The notes: a model not told the origin generated them from the sequence alone. A DNA stretch of 64,000 nt from CBDDCA01 sp965218205 (GCA_965218205.1 OZ244590.1:2046001-2110000); one strand, 5' to 3'. Counted from the stretch's first letter, positions 27,778-36,785 are shown. Made by a program: numbers and translations.

Positions 27778-28984
27778 AAAAGAACAAAATCCCCAGCAAC
27801 ACAATAGCCTAAAAGCAATTATAGCACCTTTATTATTACTATGGGGAATAGTATTTATCAATCTTAATGTACGTACTATTTTTGGAGTACTAGGACAAAC
27901 ACTCAGCACCTCTTTTAATGTTCCTGTCCATGTAATCATTGAGCTTGGAAGTTTTATTGCTATAGGAACAATCATATCAATGATTCTCTCTCCCTATGCA
28001 TCATACTACTTTATGCATAACCCTACACTACAATTATCACTTGTACTTATAGCACTCGGGCTTTTTATGGCAGGAATAAGCACTTCTATTGAATTTATAC
28101 GCATTGCTTTTATTACTATTGGGCTAGGAGCAGGGTTATACCCTGGTTCTGGCATCACAGTTGCTAATAACATATCCACAGACAGAATACGAGGGAGAGT
28201 TATGGCAATACACGAAAGCGGTCCCGTAGGAGCGTTTATATTCTTACCACTTTTCTCTGGTATCGTACTAGTCAACACAAATTGGAGAGTACTGTTTTTC
28301 GTTTACTCAAGCCTTTGTATCATACTACTCTTAATGGTAAAGTTTTGGTGTAACGTAGGATACTTTAGAGGAAGCAGGCTAAACATTACAAACATAAAAA
28401 AATTAATCAAAGCCCCTGCCTTTTGGTGTATCACTCTTGCATTTTCTTATGTAGGAACGACAAACATTATTGTATACACATCGCTCAGCAACTACCTCAT
28501 TCTCTATCAAAATCAAACAGAACAAACTGTCTCAATAATACTTTCTTTATCAAGAGTAAGTGGTTTATTTACCATATTTTTCTCTGGTATAGTTATGTCA
28601 CGAGTGAATCCTGAAATTGTAATTTTATACACAGGGATAATTTCTGGCGTTCTTACTGCATTACTAGGAATAGTAAATGGAGTATCACTTCTATTAGTCG
28701 TATTTTTACAAACATTTGCCATCAGTGGTTTTTTTCCTGCTATTTTTGTTACACTGGGGAAGTTTTTTCCAGGAAGATTTCAAAACCTTGTAGTAACTAT
28801 TATGTCCATAATTTCACAAATATTTGGCATAACATTCCCTCTGCTTGCAAGTACATTTGCAAGACATGAAAAAATGCAATTATTTTTCATATTACTTGGA
28901 TGTTTTATGATACCGATGGTATCAATTACTCTATTTCTCCGTTTTACAAAACCCACTATAGATGAGGAAACCAACAATAATTGA
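27770..28984 (+). CDS. MFS transporter, second of a pair
   Basis: 404 aa, about 12 membrane helices. It keeps clearer MFS features than its neighbour: N-L-N-V-R-T in the first helix, G-L-G-A-G-L-Y-P-G in the fourth and the R-G-R-V-M-A loop. Resembles the CynX/NarK-type branch in helix 1. Substrate unknown. Its stop overlaps the TTG start of cmoA. Confidence 0.75.
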   Translation: MPKKEQNPQQHNSLKAIIAPLLLLWGIVFINLNVRTIFGVLGQTLSTSFNVPVHVIIELGSFIAIGTIISMILSPYASYYFMHNPTLQLSLVLIALGLFMAGISTSIEFIRIAFITIGLGAGLYPGSGITVANNISTDRIRGRVMAIHESGPVGAFIFLPLFSGIVLVNTNWRVLFFVYSSLCIILLLMVKFWCNVGYFRGSRLNITNIKKLIKAPAFWCITLAFSYVGTTNIIVYTSLSNYLILYQNQTEQTVSIILSLSRVSGLFTIFFSGIVMSRVNPEIVILYTGIISGVLTALLGIVNGVSLLLVVFLQTFAISGFFPAIFVTLGKFFPGRFQNLVVTIMSIISQIFGITFPLLASTFARHEKMQLFFILLGCFMIPMVSITLFLRFTKPTIDEETNNN

Positions 28985-29751
28985 ACGATAAAGATACTCT
29001 CTATACCTCCACTGAGACCCCAACACCATTTAGATTTAACAAACAGGTGAGTGCAGTGTTTGATAACATGGCTCAGCGCAGTATTCCCGGATACAACATA
29101 CAGCAAGATTTCATAGCACACTTTACACTACAATTTCTCCACGCACAAGGAAGCCTATTAGACCTAGGATCAAGCTTAGGCAAAAGCCTAGTACATATAA
29201 GTAATACCGCACAAGAAAAACATATACCATTATCACAGAACAATGCCGTGCTCTGTGATAGTTCCATTGATATGGTAGACAGATGCAAAAAAAACATTAC
29301 TCCCATAACAGCACAATGGAATAATGTACATGTTATGCACCTTGATATTACAGACACAAACAAGCTACAGTCACTCTTGCATTCTGTAAAAGACACGCTC
29401 CAAGTAATAATACTACACTATGTGTTACAGTTTATTGATCCCTCCCTTCGCTTTGCTATTGCACGTAGCATGTGGGATAGCCTCCAAAAAGGAGGAATAC
29501 TATTACTCGGAGAAAAACTACGCTCAGAACATCCCACCGTACAGCAAATATGGCAGCAACAGCATAGTAACTTTAAGCTCTCGCATGGATACAGTCGTAA
29601 CGAAATACAAAAAAAGCAACAAGCACTACAAAACATACTTGTCCCTACAAGCTATCTTACTATGAATAATTTCATTCAATCATTACATGCATCACATGTA
29701 AGTACTTATTTTTCTTTTGGTGAATTTTTTTGTTACTGCATCATCAAATAA
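28981..29751 (+). CDS. cmoA: carboxy-SAM synthase CmoA (with altered key residue)
   Basis: 256 aa. CmoA converts SAM plus prephenate to carboxy-SAM, used by CmoB to make cmo5U34 in tRNA. It aligns with E. coli CmoA from F-R-F-N-K-Q-V-S-A-V-F-D-N-M through the hallmark Q-R-S-I-P-G-Y, D-L-G-S-S-L-G-K (SAM loop, usual Cys replaced by Ser) and GYSRNEIQKKQ. E. coli Arg199, which holds the carboxylate of carboxy-SAM, aligns with Gln213 here (by my alignment from memory). TTG start overlaps the previous stop (ATTGA); homology begins by residue 17, so later starts would cut the fold. cmoB follows. Confidence 0.85.
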   Translation: MNDKDTLYTSTETPTPFRFNKQVSAVFDNMAQRSIPGYNIQQDFIAHFTLQFLHAQGSLLDLGSSLGKSLVHISNTAQEKHIPLSQNNAVLCDSSIDMVDRCKKNITPITAQWNNVHVMHLDITDTNKLQSLLHSVKDTLQVIILHYVLQFIDPSLRFAIARSMWDSLQKGGILLLGEKLRSEHPTVQQIWQQQHSNFKLSHGYSRNEIQKKQQALQNILVPTSYLTMNNFIQSLHASHVSTYFSFGEFFCYCIIK

Positions 29752-29783
29752 CAAAAAGAACATAACTAAGGCATGTATTTTTT

Positions 29784-30848
29784 ATGGATTTTTCCTTACT
29801 ATATAAACAACAACGAAACAGCTGGTTTCACAGCAATTCCCTCAACAATACTCATTTACATACTTTTATTGAAACTATCCGCAACAAAGAACTCCACAAA
29901 ATTTCACAAGAAAAATATAGTCGTATACGAAAACTCTTACGTATGCTACAAACATACTATACAATAAAACAATCAAGCCTGTCACTGCATCCTCTCCATA
30001 CACAAGAGACTCATACCGTAAGCATCCATTTTAGTTGTCAGTTTGAAAAAAAACATGCTCTCAAAGCAATACATATTCCTGATGCAGAGGCATTACTACA
30101 AAACATACTTACAGAACTCATACCATGGAGAAAGGGCCCCTTTACTTTTAATGCCACCCATATAGACACAGAATGGAATTCTTTTACTAAATGGAATCGT
30201 ATTGCCTCAAACTTTTCTCTTGAACATTTATGCAAAGGAAAAGATATTATAGACATTGGTGCAAACAACATGTACTATGATTTTTTAATGATTCATAACG
30301 GAGCAAAAAAAGTACTGGCAATAGAACCTCTTGAACAGTACCGACTGTTTCATGAGCTCTACATGACTCTCCTCTCCTGTAATCCAGCATATCCTCTCTA
30401 CTTTGAAATGCTTGGTATAGAAGAAATACAACAGCTCCCAAAATTTGACACTGCATTTCTCATGGGCATACTCTATCATAGACGCGATCCTTTAGGGACA
30501 TTAGAGCAACTCCATACTGTCCTACGCAAAGGAGGATTAGCAGTCATAGAAACAATATGCATCCCCATACAACAAGACTATTGCCTTGTACCTCATCCAA
30601 CATATCAAAAATCAAGAGGATATTGGTTTCTCCCTAGCCTTTCTGTACTACAACACTGGATAACACGAAGCAAATTTGAAATTCTATACAGTGGAAACAT
30701 GGTAGCTACACAACAAAACGAACAAAAAAAGAGTACATGGATACGTGGAGAAAGCCTTGAACATTTTCTTGATCCTAAGGATAACACAAAAACAATAGAA
30801 GGATACCCTGCTCCTCATAGAGTCCTCATCATAGCAAGAGCATTATAA
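29784..30848 (+). CDS. cmoB: tRNA U34 carboxymethyltransferase CmoB
   Basis: 354 aa. CmoB transfers the carboxymethyl group from carboxy-SAM to 5-hydroxyuridine at tRNA position 34. Strong match to E. coli CmoB: PWRKGPF (Lys117 = Lys91), H-I-D-T-E-W (Trp131 = Trp105), GILYHRRDPL (Tyr231 = Tyr200), FLDP and VEGYPAP-type C-terminus with Arg346 (= Arg315). The SAM-loop glycines are changed (DIGANNMYY where E. coli has DVGCGSGYH). About 30 bases after cmoA, probably one transcript. Confidence 0.9.
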   Translation: MDFSLLYKQQRNSWFHSNSLNNTHLHTFIETIRNKELHKISQEKYSRIRKLLRMLQTYYTIKQSSLSLHPLHTQETHTVSIHFSCQFEKKHALKAIHIPDAEALLQNILTELIPWRKGPFTFNATHIDTEWNSFTKWNRIASNFSLEHLCKGKDIIDIGANNMYYDFLMIHNGAKKVLAIEPLEQYRLFHELYMTLLSCNPAYPLYFEMLGIEEIQQLPKFDTAFLMGILYHRRDPLGTLEQLHTVLRKGGLAVIETICIPIQQDYCLVPHPTYQKSRGYWFLPSLSVLQHWITRSKFEILYSGNMVATQQNEQKKSTWIRGESLEHFLDPKDNTKTIEGYPAPHRVLIIARAL

Positions 30849-30855
30849 TGCTCTT
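30836..30855. terminator. 20-bp palindrome between cmoB and murA
   Basis: AAGAGCATTATAATGCTCTT spans the cmoB stop codon and lies 14 bases from the murA stop. It can form an 8-bp stem with a TATA loop for both convergent genes, though U tracts are weak. Confidence 0.5.
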
Positions 30856-30868
30856 ATCGTAAATACTA

Positions 30869-32143
30869 CTAGCGTAATTTCTGAATATCTGCCCCAAGCA
30901 ACTGAAGACGTTTCGCAAGATTCTCGTAGCCTCGCTCTATTTGATAAATATTTTCTATCACACTCTGCCCCTCAGCACACAGTGCAGCAATCACCATTGC
31001 CATGCCTGCACGTACATCAGGAGAGCTGAGTGTAGCAGCAATCAAATTTGTAGGACCGTTTACTATAGCACGATGTGGATCACACAGTACAATTCTCGCT
31101 CCCATAGTGAGCAATTTATCTGTAAAATATAAGCGAGACTCAAACATCTTCTCATGAATAAGCACTGTCCCTTCACATTGCGTAGCTAATACTAAGACAA
31201 TACTCGTAAGATCAGGAGGAAATCCTGGCCAAGGAGCATCTGAAATAGTAGGTATTGCATTCCCTAAATCAGGAACAATTTTTTTCGTCTGTTTTTCACT
31301 TACAAGAATAGTATCTCCATCATAAGTCCATCGTGCTCCTAGTTTTGCAAACACAAGCTCAATCATCCGTAGATGCTTTGCTTCAATATTGTGTATAGCA
31401 ATACGGCTGTTAGTAGACACAGCAAGTCCTATGAAGGACCCAATCTCCATAAAGTCAGGCCCGATAGTAAATTCGCAGCCTCCTAATGCATCCACTCCCT
31501 CAATAATAAGCACATTAGATCCAATACCACTTATTTTCGCTCCCATACTATTGAGCATATTGCATACATCTTGCACATGTGGCTCACACGCTGCATTTTC
31601 AATAACAGTCGTTCCTTTTGCCGTTACTGCAGCCATAATAGCATTTTCTGTCGAAGTCACCGAAGCCTCATCTTGAAACACATGTGTCCCAACAAGTTTT
31701 TTTGCCTTTAATGCTATCGTATCTTTTATTGAAAATGTTGCTCCTAAAGCAGTAAGTGCAAGATAATGCGTATCCAATCGCCTTCTTCCTATCACATCAC
31801 CACCGGGCAGAGGTAAGCTCGCCTCTTTTGCTCTCCCTAGTAAAGCCCCAGCAAACAATATGGAAGCACGTATCTTCTGTCCTAATGCTTGCGGTATATG
31901 AGTACTGCTAATAGTTTTAGCATGTAACTTATAAGAATGCTCTCCTATCTTTTGTAGCTTCACTCCCAGATGCTCTAAAATACGCAATATAACCTTCACA
32001 TCCTCAAGTGCAGGGATATTGTGTAAGATAACCTCTTCTTCAGTGAGCAATACTGCCACTAAACAGGGCAATGCAGCATTCTTATTACCACACACATGTA
32101 TAGAGCCCGAAAGTGTCTTTTTTCCATTGATGACGTACTTCAT
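30869..32143 (-). CDS. murA: UDP-N-acetylglucosamine 1-carboxyvinyltransferase MurA
   Basis: 424 aa, normal length. First committed step of peptidoglycan synthesis: adds enolpyruvate from PEP to UDP-GlcNAc. The conserved Lys21-Asn22 (GNKNAALPC) is present. In the active-site loop the usual Cys is Asp116 (LPGGDVIG), the substitution known from Chlamydia, Mycobacterium and Borrelia that makes MurA insensitive to fosfomycin. Convergent with cmoB. The DUF3825 gene starts 789 bp upstream on the same strand, with only 12 bases between its stop and the murA start. Confidence 0.93.
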   Translation of the reverse strand: MKYVINGKKTLSGSIHVCGNKNAALPCLVAVLLTEEEVILHNIPALEDVKVILRILEHLGVKLQKIGEHSYKLHAKTISSTHIPQALGQKIRASILFAGALLGRAKEASLPLPGGDVIGRRRLDTHYLALTALGATFSIKDTIALKAKKLVGTHVFQDEASVTSTENAIMAAVTAKGTTVIENAACEPHVQDVCNMLNSMGAKISGIGSNVLIIEGVDALGGCEFTIGPDFMEIGSFIGLAVSTNSRIAIHNIEAKHLRMIELVFAKLGARWTYDGDTILVSEKQTKKIVPDLGNAIPTISDAPWPGFPPDLTSIVLVLATQCEGTVLIHEKMFESRLYFTDKLLTMGARIVLCDPHRAIVNGPTNLIAATLSSPDVRAGMAMVIAALCAEGQSVIENIYQIERGYENLAKRLQLLGADIQKLR

Positions 32144-32155
32144 GTACCATAAAAA

Positions 32156-32932
32156 CTATGGCTTTAACCAATGACTATAGGGTTTTGCTATTAACCTTGC
32201 ATTGTTATATGCCATATCTATAGTGAGACAAGTGGACGCAACATAATCAGCCTGATGTTCTTCCACTACTAATGCTAGTTCAGGTTTTTCTGATCCTTCT
32301 GTAATATGGAGTGGTAATAATAATTGAATACGACCTTTGTAATACTGAGGAACAGCTAATTTATAATCAGTGCTTATTCGTTTATTTATTATTTTTATTG
32401 CCCAATCAAGAGTCTGGTGTATCTTTTCTGCATTCATTTCATTCAAGGGATATGGAAGTCTCTCTTTATTATCTTCTATGATATGGTGAGTATTTACTGT
32501 TATTTTTTTCGTTGGATCAAAAATTAATTTTGAAGGATCATTAAAATATGTTGCTCGTTTAGGAAGTTCATCATTACAATATTCACGAAGATATCCTGTA
32601 CTTTCTTTACAAAAACCTGCAGATACCCATTCTGATTTTGCATTTTCGTTTTTATTCCTATAAAAAAGAGCATAGACAGGCTCATAATAAGGATAGGGAG
32701 TTAATAACCCTGTATTAAAACAACATTTGGTTGCATCTTTTGTTATTACTAACTTTTCTTCTTCTTCAAGTTTTGAAAGAGTGTAACTGAGATAATTTAG
32801 AAGTATAGGATGGGTATTGTTATAATAAGGCTTTCCCCAATTCTCATTCCCTTTATCAATCAACTTATACAGTTCTTCAATTTTATTGAATATATGAGGA
32901 TGAAAAAAAGCAAAATCTTTTAACTTTGTCAT
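32156..32932 (-). CDS. DUF3825 domain protein
   Basis: 258 aa, soluble. Family marks: LLNYLSYTLSKLEEEEKL, CCFNTGLLTP, VYALFYRNK, W-V-S-A-G-F-C, L-P-K-R-A-T-Y-F and D-P-S-K-L-I-F-D. The function of DUF3825 is not known to me; members occur alone or fused to nucleic-acid-related domains. There is no clear ribosome site. It stops 12 bases before murA, and its upstream gap holds a cluster of TTACA/TGTAA-type motifs. Confidence 0.75.
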   Translation of the reverse strand: MTKLKDFAFFHPHIFNKIEELYKLIDKGNENWGKPYYNNTHPILLNYLSYTLSKLEEEEKLVITKDATKCCFNTGLLTPYPYYEPVYALFYRNKNENAKSEWVSAGFCKESTGYLREYCNDELPKRATYFNDPSKLIFDPTKKITVNTHHIIEDNKERLPYPLNEMNAEKIHQTLDWAIKIINKRISTDYKLAVPQYYKGRIQLLLPLHITEGSEKPELALVVEEHQADYVASTCLTIDMAYNNARLIAKPYSHWLKP

Positions 32933-33258
32933 AACTATAAAAAAATCTGTAAGTGGATACTAACGCATCCACTTACTATGAAAAAAATCAATATAAAAAA
33001 TATTTAAGATAGCTCCATACTTTCTCTCGGCTATGGCAACCTTATCAAAAAATCTTAAAAATAAAAAAATCTTTTAGCACTATAATGCTAAAACTAACTA
33101 TTATAATATACCCATATTACAATACAAAATACTCGCATAGTAATTACAATGTAAAACAAAGTACTTACAATGTATAAACTAACTAATTATAATTATAGCC
33201 ATATTACAGTAAATGTCAAGTACTTTTTACTGTTTTTTTTAGTTTTTTTCCTATACTT
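32933..33258. promoter_or_regulatory. AT-rich gap with a repeated TTACA-type motif cluster
   Basis: No gene seen. An 8-bp inverted repeat, TTTTAGCA-(6)-TGCTAAAA, lies at 33072-33093. Four related motifs follow: attacaatac (about 33115), aattacaatgtaa (33142), cttacaatgta (33163) and attacagtaaa (33203). Two larger direct repeats (actaactattataatata... and actaactaattataatta...) contain the first and last. This is upstream of the DUF3825 gene and downstream of glnA. Possible multi-site operator. Confidence 0.4.
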
Positions 33259-34668
33259 CTAACAAGTATAATACAACTGATATTCCAGAGCAGTAGGATA
33301 CAGCTTCATTGGTTCAATTTCTGTTTCCTTTTTGTATGCTACATAACTATCAATAAAATCTTCGGAAAATACATCTCCTGCAGTAAGAAAATCACTATTT
33401 GATTGCATTTCTTGTAATGCTACTTCTAAATTTGCACAGGTAGAAGGTATATCCTTAAGCTCTTCGGGAGGAAGATCATAGATATTTTTATCAAGCGGTC
33501 CTCCTGGATCGATCTGATTACGAATGCCATCTATCATAGCCATAGTCAATGCTGCTACCGCAAGATAGGGACTGCCAGAAGAATCTCCACAACGAAATTC
33601 AAAACGCCTTGCTTTATCTCCTTCTACATAGGGAATACGAATAGCTGCCGATCTGTTAGTAGCACTATATGCCAATTTTACTGGAGCTTCATATCCTGGC
33701 ACCAAGCGTCTAAAACTGTTTACTGTCGGATTAGTAAAGGCTTGTAACGCACGTCCATTTTTTAGCAATCCGCCTATAGCATATAACGCAGTTTGCGAAA
33801 GATTAGCGTATTGGTCTCCTGCAAAAAGATTTTGTCCATCTTTCCAGATTGACATATGCATATGCATACCGCTTCCATTATCACCAAACAATGGTTTTGG
33901 CATAAAGGTGGCTGTTTTTCCATACTGATGAACAGTATTTTTTACTGCATACTTATATTTATGCACTATATCACCGCTATATACTCCTTTATCAAACTCA
34001 ATACCAATTTCCGCTTGTGCAGTAGCTACCTCATGATGATGCAAATATACTGTCAAGCCCATTGACTGCATATTGCTGGTAATATCAGAACGCAAATCTA
34101 CAGCACTATCCTGTGGAGAGGCAGGAAGATACCCTTCCTTTGATTGAATGGGATGGCCATGCATTCCTACTTCATTTGATGAGTTCCAAGGACCTTCTAC
34201 TGTATCAATTTCATAGAGAGCACGATTAGGACTTACTTCATAGTTGGCACTATCAAAAATAAAAAATTCTGGCTCGGGACCAAAAAATACGGTATCTCCT
34301 AGTCCAGTACTCTTCAAGTATTCAGTAGCAAATCGAGCAATACTGCGCGGAGCACGATTGTACAGCTCCCCTGTACGCGGATCAACAATGTCTCCATAAA
34401 AAATCACAGTAGGCCTTGCTCGAAACGGATCTCTAAACATGGTGGGTATATCGGGAATAAACAACATGTCTGACTTCTCTATCCCTTTCCACGCACGAAT
34501 AGAAGAACCATCAAAAGGAATGCCTTTTACTAGCTTCTTCTCATCAAGTTCAGATGCTATAAATGTTATATGGTGTAGTCGACCAAACATATCACCAAAT
34601 TGAACATCTACATACTCTATTTTGTTATCGGTAATGTACTTCAGTACATCACTTACTGATGTAATCAT
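33259..34668 (-). CDS. glnA: glutamine synthetase type I
   Basis: 469 aa, length of the GSI-beta class. Makes glutamine from glutamate, ammonia and ATP. Visible signatures: G-I-P-F-D-G-S-S, G-P-E-P-E-F-F, HHHEVATAQAEIG, the ATP loop K-P-L-F-G-D-N-G-S-G-M-H and NRSAAIRIP. The adenylylation site is present as Tyr397 in KNIYDLPPEE, so regulation by GlnE-type adenylylation is expected. AAGGAG precedes the ATG. An 18-bp perfect palindrome lies 17-34 bases upstream of the start. Confidence 0.95.
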   Translation of the reverse strand: MITSVSDVLKYITDNKIEYVDVQFGDMFGRLHHITFIASELDEKKLVKGIPFDGSSIRAWKGIEKSDMLFIPDIPTMFRDPFRARPTVIFYGDIVDPRTGELYNRAPRSIARFATEYLKSTGLGDTVFFGPEPEFFIFDSANYEVSPNRALYEIDTVEGPWNSSNEVGMHGHPIQSKEGYLPASPQDSAVDLRSDITSNMQSMGLTVYLHHHEVATAQAEIGIEFDKGVYSGDIVHKYKYAVKNTVHQYGKTATFMPKPLFGDNGSGMHMHMSIWKDGQNLFAGDQYANLSQTALYAIGGLLKNGRALQAFTNPTVNSFRRLVPGYEAPVKLAYSATNRSAAIRIPYVEGDKARRFEFRCGDSSGSPYLAVAALTMAMIDGIRNQIDPGGPLDKNIYDLPPEELKDIPSTCANLEVALQEMQSNSDFLTAGDVFSEDFIDSYVAYKKETEIEPMKLYPTALEYQLYYTC

Positions 34669-34684
34669 AATGACTCCTTATAAA

Positions 34685-34702
34685 AATTACATATATGTAA
34701 TT
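34685..34702. promoter_or_regulatory. 18-bp palindrome upstream of glnA
   Basis: AATTACATATATGTAATT, a perfect inverted repeat between the glnA ribosome site and its likely promoter. The half-site TTACA also recurs downstream of glnA (33113-33213). A nitrogen-responsive repressor site is possible; the regulator is unknown. Confidence 0.45.
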
Positions 34703-34867
34703 ATATATATAAATATTTCTTTTATGTATACTACTATACAAAATATACATATTTTATGCAAGTAGATTATGAAAATATTTAGAAATTTCCAAAAAAACTG
34801 CATGAAATCTTTGAGTTTGTGCTTGGTTTTTGAATTTCCATGCTTATCAACAATAGGTTATGAAAAT

Positions 34868-34927
34868 ATCTTTATTTTTTGACCCCTACCGAAGCCTTTG
34901 CTGTCGCAATTAATCCTTGAATCTGCA
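34868..34927 (-). repeat. interspersed repeat, copy C (long)
   Basis: About 60 bp matching copy D over its full length: atctt(t)attttttgac, then gaagcctt, then aatccttgaatctgca. On the minus strand it reads V-Q-I-Q-G-L-I-A-T-A-K-A-S-V-G-V-K-K-stop, and copy D reads almost the same peptide with the same stop. Confidence 0.65.
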
Positions 34928-35046
34928 CAATTTTGCAGTTTTAGTTACACATATTATTTAGTATATGCTATAATAGATTATGGAGAAAAATCAGTTATGC
35001 TATGTATTGATAGTATATAATTTTACTGATCAAGGACATATCATAT

Positions 35047-35081
35047 TATAATATATGTTTTTACAGGGATGGCAACCTGTA
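35047..35081 (+). promoter_or_regulatory. -10 box and leader hairpin of the 51-codon gene
   Basis: TATAAT at 35047-35052, then a hairpin TACAGG-(8)-CCTGTA at 35062-35081 followed by a U-rich run. This begins a leader of about 185 bases, very U-rich, that ends at the AAGGAGG of the small gene. The hairpin could be an attenuator or a protective 5' stem. No -35 box is clear. Confidence 0.4.
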
Positions 35082-35244
35082 TTTAGATTTTTTCATTTTA
35101 TTATTTTTTTTGTTTATTGCCATTAAATCCTTTAAAAAAGGGATGTATTTTCTTACTTTTTCTATTTTATTTTTTTAAATTTCCATTTTACAACTTTTAA
35201 AGGGTGAATACACTCTTCTTTATAAAAAAAAAGGAGGTTTCTTT

Positions 35245-35400
35245 ATGAAAAAGAAACGAAATTTAATGATAATAATAATATTCTTAAAAGTATTGATGTT
35301 GAATATACCCCCAATTGATCCAATTTTATGTTTTAATTGTACTATTGATAAATCAAACAACTTATACTTAGATACCAATATAAAAATACACGATAATTAA
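35245..35400 (+). CDS. 51-aa exported or membrane peptide with strong translation signals
   Basis: ATG 7 bases after a perfect AAGGAGG (35231-35237), 51 codons, TAA, then a strong terminator 13 bases on. The product has a basic N-terminus (MKKKRN), a hydrophobic core (LMIIIIFLKVLML) and a polar tail containing CFNC and N-N-L-Y-L-D-T-N. It looks like a signal peptide plus about 30-residue mature peptide, or a small membrane peptide. No family recognised. Its own promoter, long leader and terminator make it a self-contained transcription unit. It could be a peptide signal, a bacteriocin-like precursor or a type I toxin. Confidence 0.6.
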   Translation: MKKKRNLMIIIIFLKVLMLNIPPIDPILCFNCTIDKSNNLYLDTNIKIHDN

Positions 35401-35413
35401 TCTTAGATGTAAC

Positions 35414-35450
35414 AAGCCTGATAGTATCATCTATCGGGCTTATTTTTTTT
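35414..35450 (+). terminator. intrinsic terminator of the 51-codon gene
   Basis: AAGCCTGATAG, 6-base loop, CTATCGGGCTT, then ATTTTTTTT. Eleven-base stem with one G-T pair and a full U run: the clearest rho-independent terminator in this region. Confidence 0.85.
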
Positions 35451-35489
35451 AAACCACAAATCAAAAAAGAATAATTACACATTTTCAGC

Positions 35490-35495
35490 TATAAT
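35490..35495 (+). promoter_or_regulatory. TATAAT box 9 bases before the DUF1015 start
   Basis: A perfect -10 hexamer 9 bases ahead of the ATG, with no ribosome site between, predicts an almost leaderless mRNA. Confidence 0.45.
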
Positions 35496-35504
35496 CATTA
35501 GTAT

Positions 35505-36785
35505 ATGAGTATTGAAATTACAAAACTTCCGTTTCGTATCCCCGACATTATGCTTCCTAACAAAAGCATAGATATGCACACATGGAGTGTTATTGCCTGT
35601 GATCAGTTTACCAGCGATGCTTCTTATTGGCAAGAAGTAAAGAGTATAGTGCAAAATCGCCCTTCAACGCTCCATCTTATTCTGCCCGAATACATACTCT
35701 CAGAGAGTGATGAGGCACAGCTACAAGATCATTTTACCCATATTAACAACAACGCACAGCACTATCTGAAAAACAATATATTTAATACCTATGAAGATGC
35801 CCTTGTTCTCACAAGACGAACCCTTACAAGCGGTCATTGTCGAAGCGGTGTTATGATACAAGTTGATCTTAATGCGTACTCTGCTCATCCGCAAGATGTA
35901 AGTGCAATCAAAGCAAGCGAAGCAATAGTCGAGTCTCGTCTTCCTCGCAGAATACAGGTACGAAAAAGCAGCAGTATTGATACTCCTCATATTCTTATGC
36001 TCTATTTTGATAAAGAGAACAGCCTGCTCACACAGCTTACGCACATACAAGCAAACACCCCACTCTACGATACTCCACTGATGCTTGGAGGAGGATCTGT
36101 CACAGGACATCTTTGTGATACCCAAAAAGGACGGGACATTTTTCAAGATTTTTTTCTTACACAATCGCCCGATCCTCTTCTCATAGTGGGAGATGGCAAC
36201 CATGCACTCATGTCAGCAAAAAAAGTATGGCAAGAACGTGGCTCACGCCTTGATGATCCTGAACGTTGGGCATTAGTGGAACTTGTAAACATCTATGATG
36301 CAGGCATTAGTATAGAGCCAATTCATCGTGTGCTATTTGATGTTGATAGTGATGCTATTATCCAAACACTAAAAGAATATGGCACTGTAGAATCTATTGC
36401 AGAGCCTATTGCAAAAGAGCTATTAGCTACCCATACCCTAAAAGACACTGAAGTACTTATATGCAATAACACTGCATCGTATATATGGAACATTACAACA
36501 ATGGAAGCACCGATAACACTGGCTATTGAATTACTAGAAACAATACTTACACAAACACAGCATCTATATACGCATATCGACTTTATTCACTCACCAGCCG
36601 CAGTACTATCACTAGCAAGTGACACAACACAAACAACGAACAGACTTGGGTTTATTCTCCCACAAATAACACAGGAACATATTTTTGATGTGGTACATAC
36701 AAAAAAATTATTCCCTCGCAAAGCCTTTTCTATTGGAGAAGAAATTGATAAACGGTATTATCTTGAATCATGCTTAAGATCATAA
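35505..36785 (+). CDS. DUF1015 family protein
   Basis: 426 aa, soluble, about full length for DUF1015. Family features: V-I-A-C-D-Q-F-T-S-D-A-S-Y-W near the N-terminus, G-V-M-I-Q-V-D-L, E-S-R-L-P-R-R, the L-L-I-V-G-D-G-N-H-A motif at about residue 225 and the F-P-R-K-A-F-S-I-G end. DUF1015 is widespread and uncharacterised; the GDGNHA loop suggests a nucleotide- or metal-binding enzyme. Converges on the septum-initiator-like gene. No ribosome site; see the -10 at 35490. Confidence 0.85.
   Translation: MSIEITKLPFRIPDIMLPNKSIDMHTWSVIACDQFTSDASYWQEVKSIVQNRPSTLHLILPEYILSESDEAQLQDHFTHINNNAQHYLKNNIFNTYEDALVLTRRTLTSGHCRSGVMIQVDLNAYSAHPQDVSAIKASEAIVESRLPRRIQVRKSSSIDTPHILMLYFDKENSLLTQLTHIQANTPLYDTPLMLGGGSVTGHLCDTQKGRDIFQDFFLTQSPDPLLIVGDGNHALMSAKKVWQERGSRLDDPERWALVELVNIYDAGISIEPIHRVLFDVDSDAIIQTLKEYGTVESIAEPIAKELLATHTLKDTEVLICNNTASYIWNITTMEAPITLAIELLETILTQTQHLYTHIDFIHSPAAVLSLASDTTQTTNRLGFILPQITQEHIFDVVHTKKLFPRKAFSIGEEIDKRYYLESCLRS

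Noticed and set aside
35041..35240. Known riboswitch in the leader of the 51-codon gene
   Set aside because: Hairpin and U-rich leader are real, but I could not match the sequence to the core of any riboswitch class I know.
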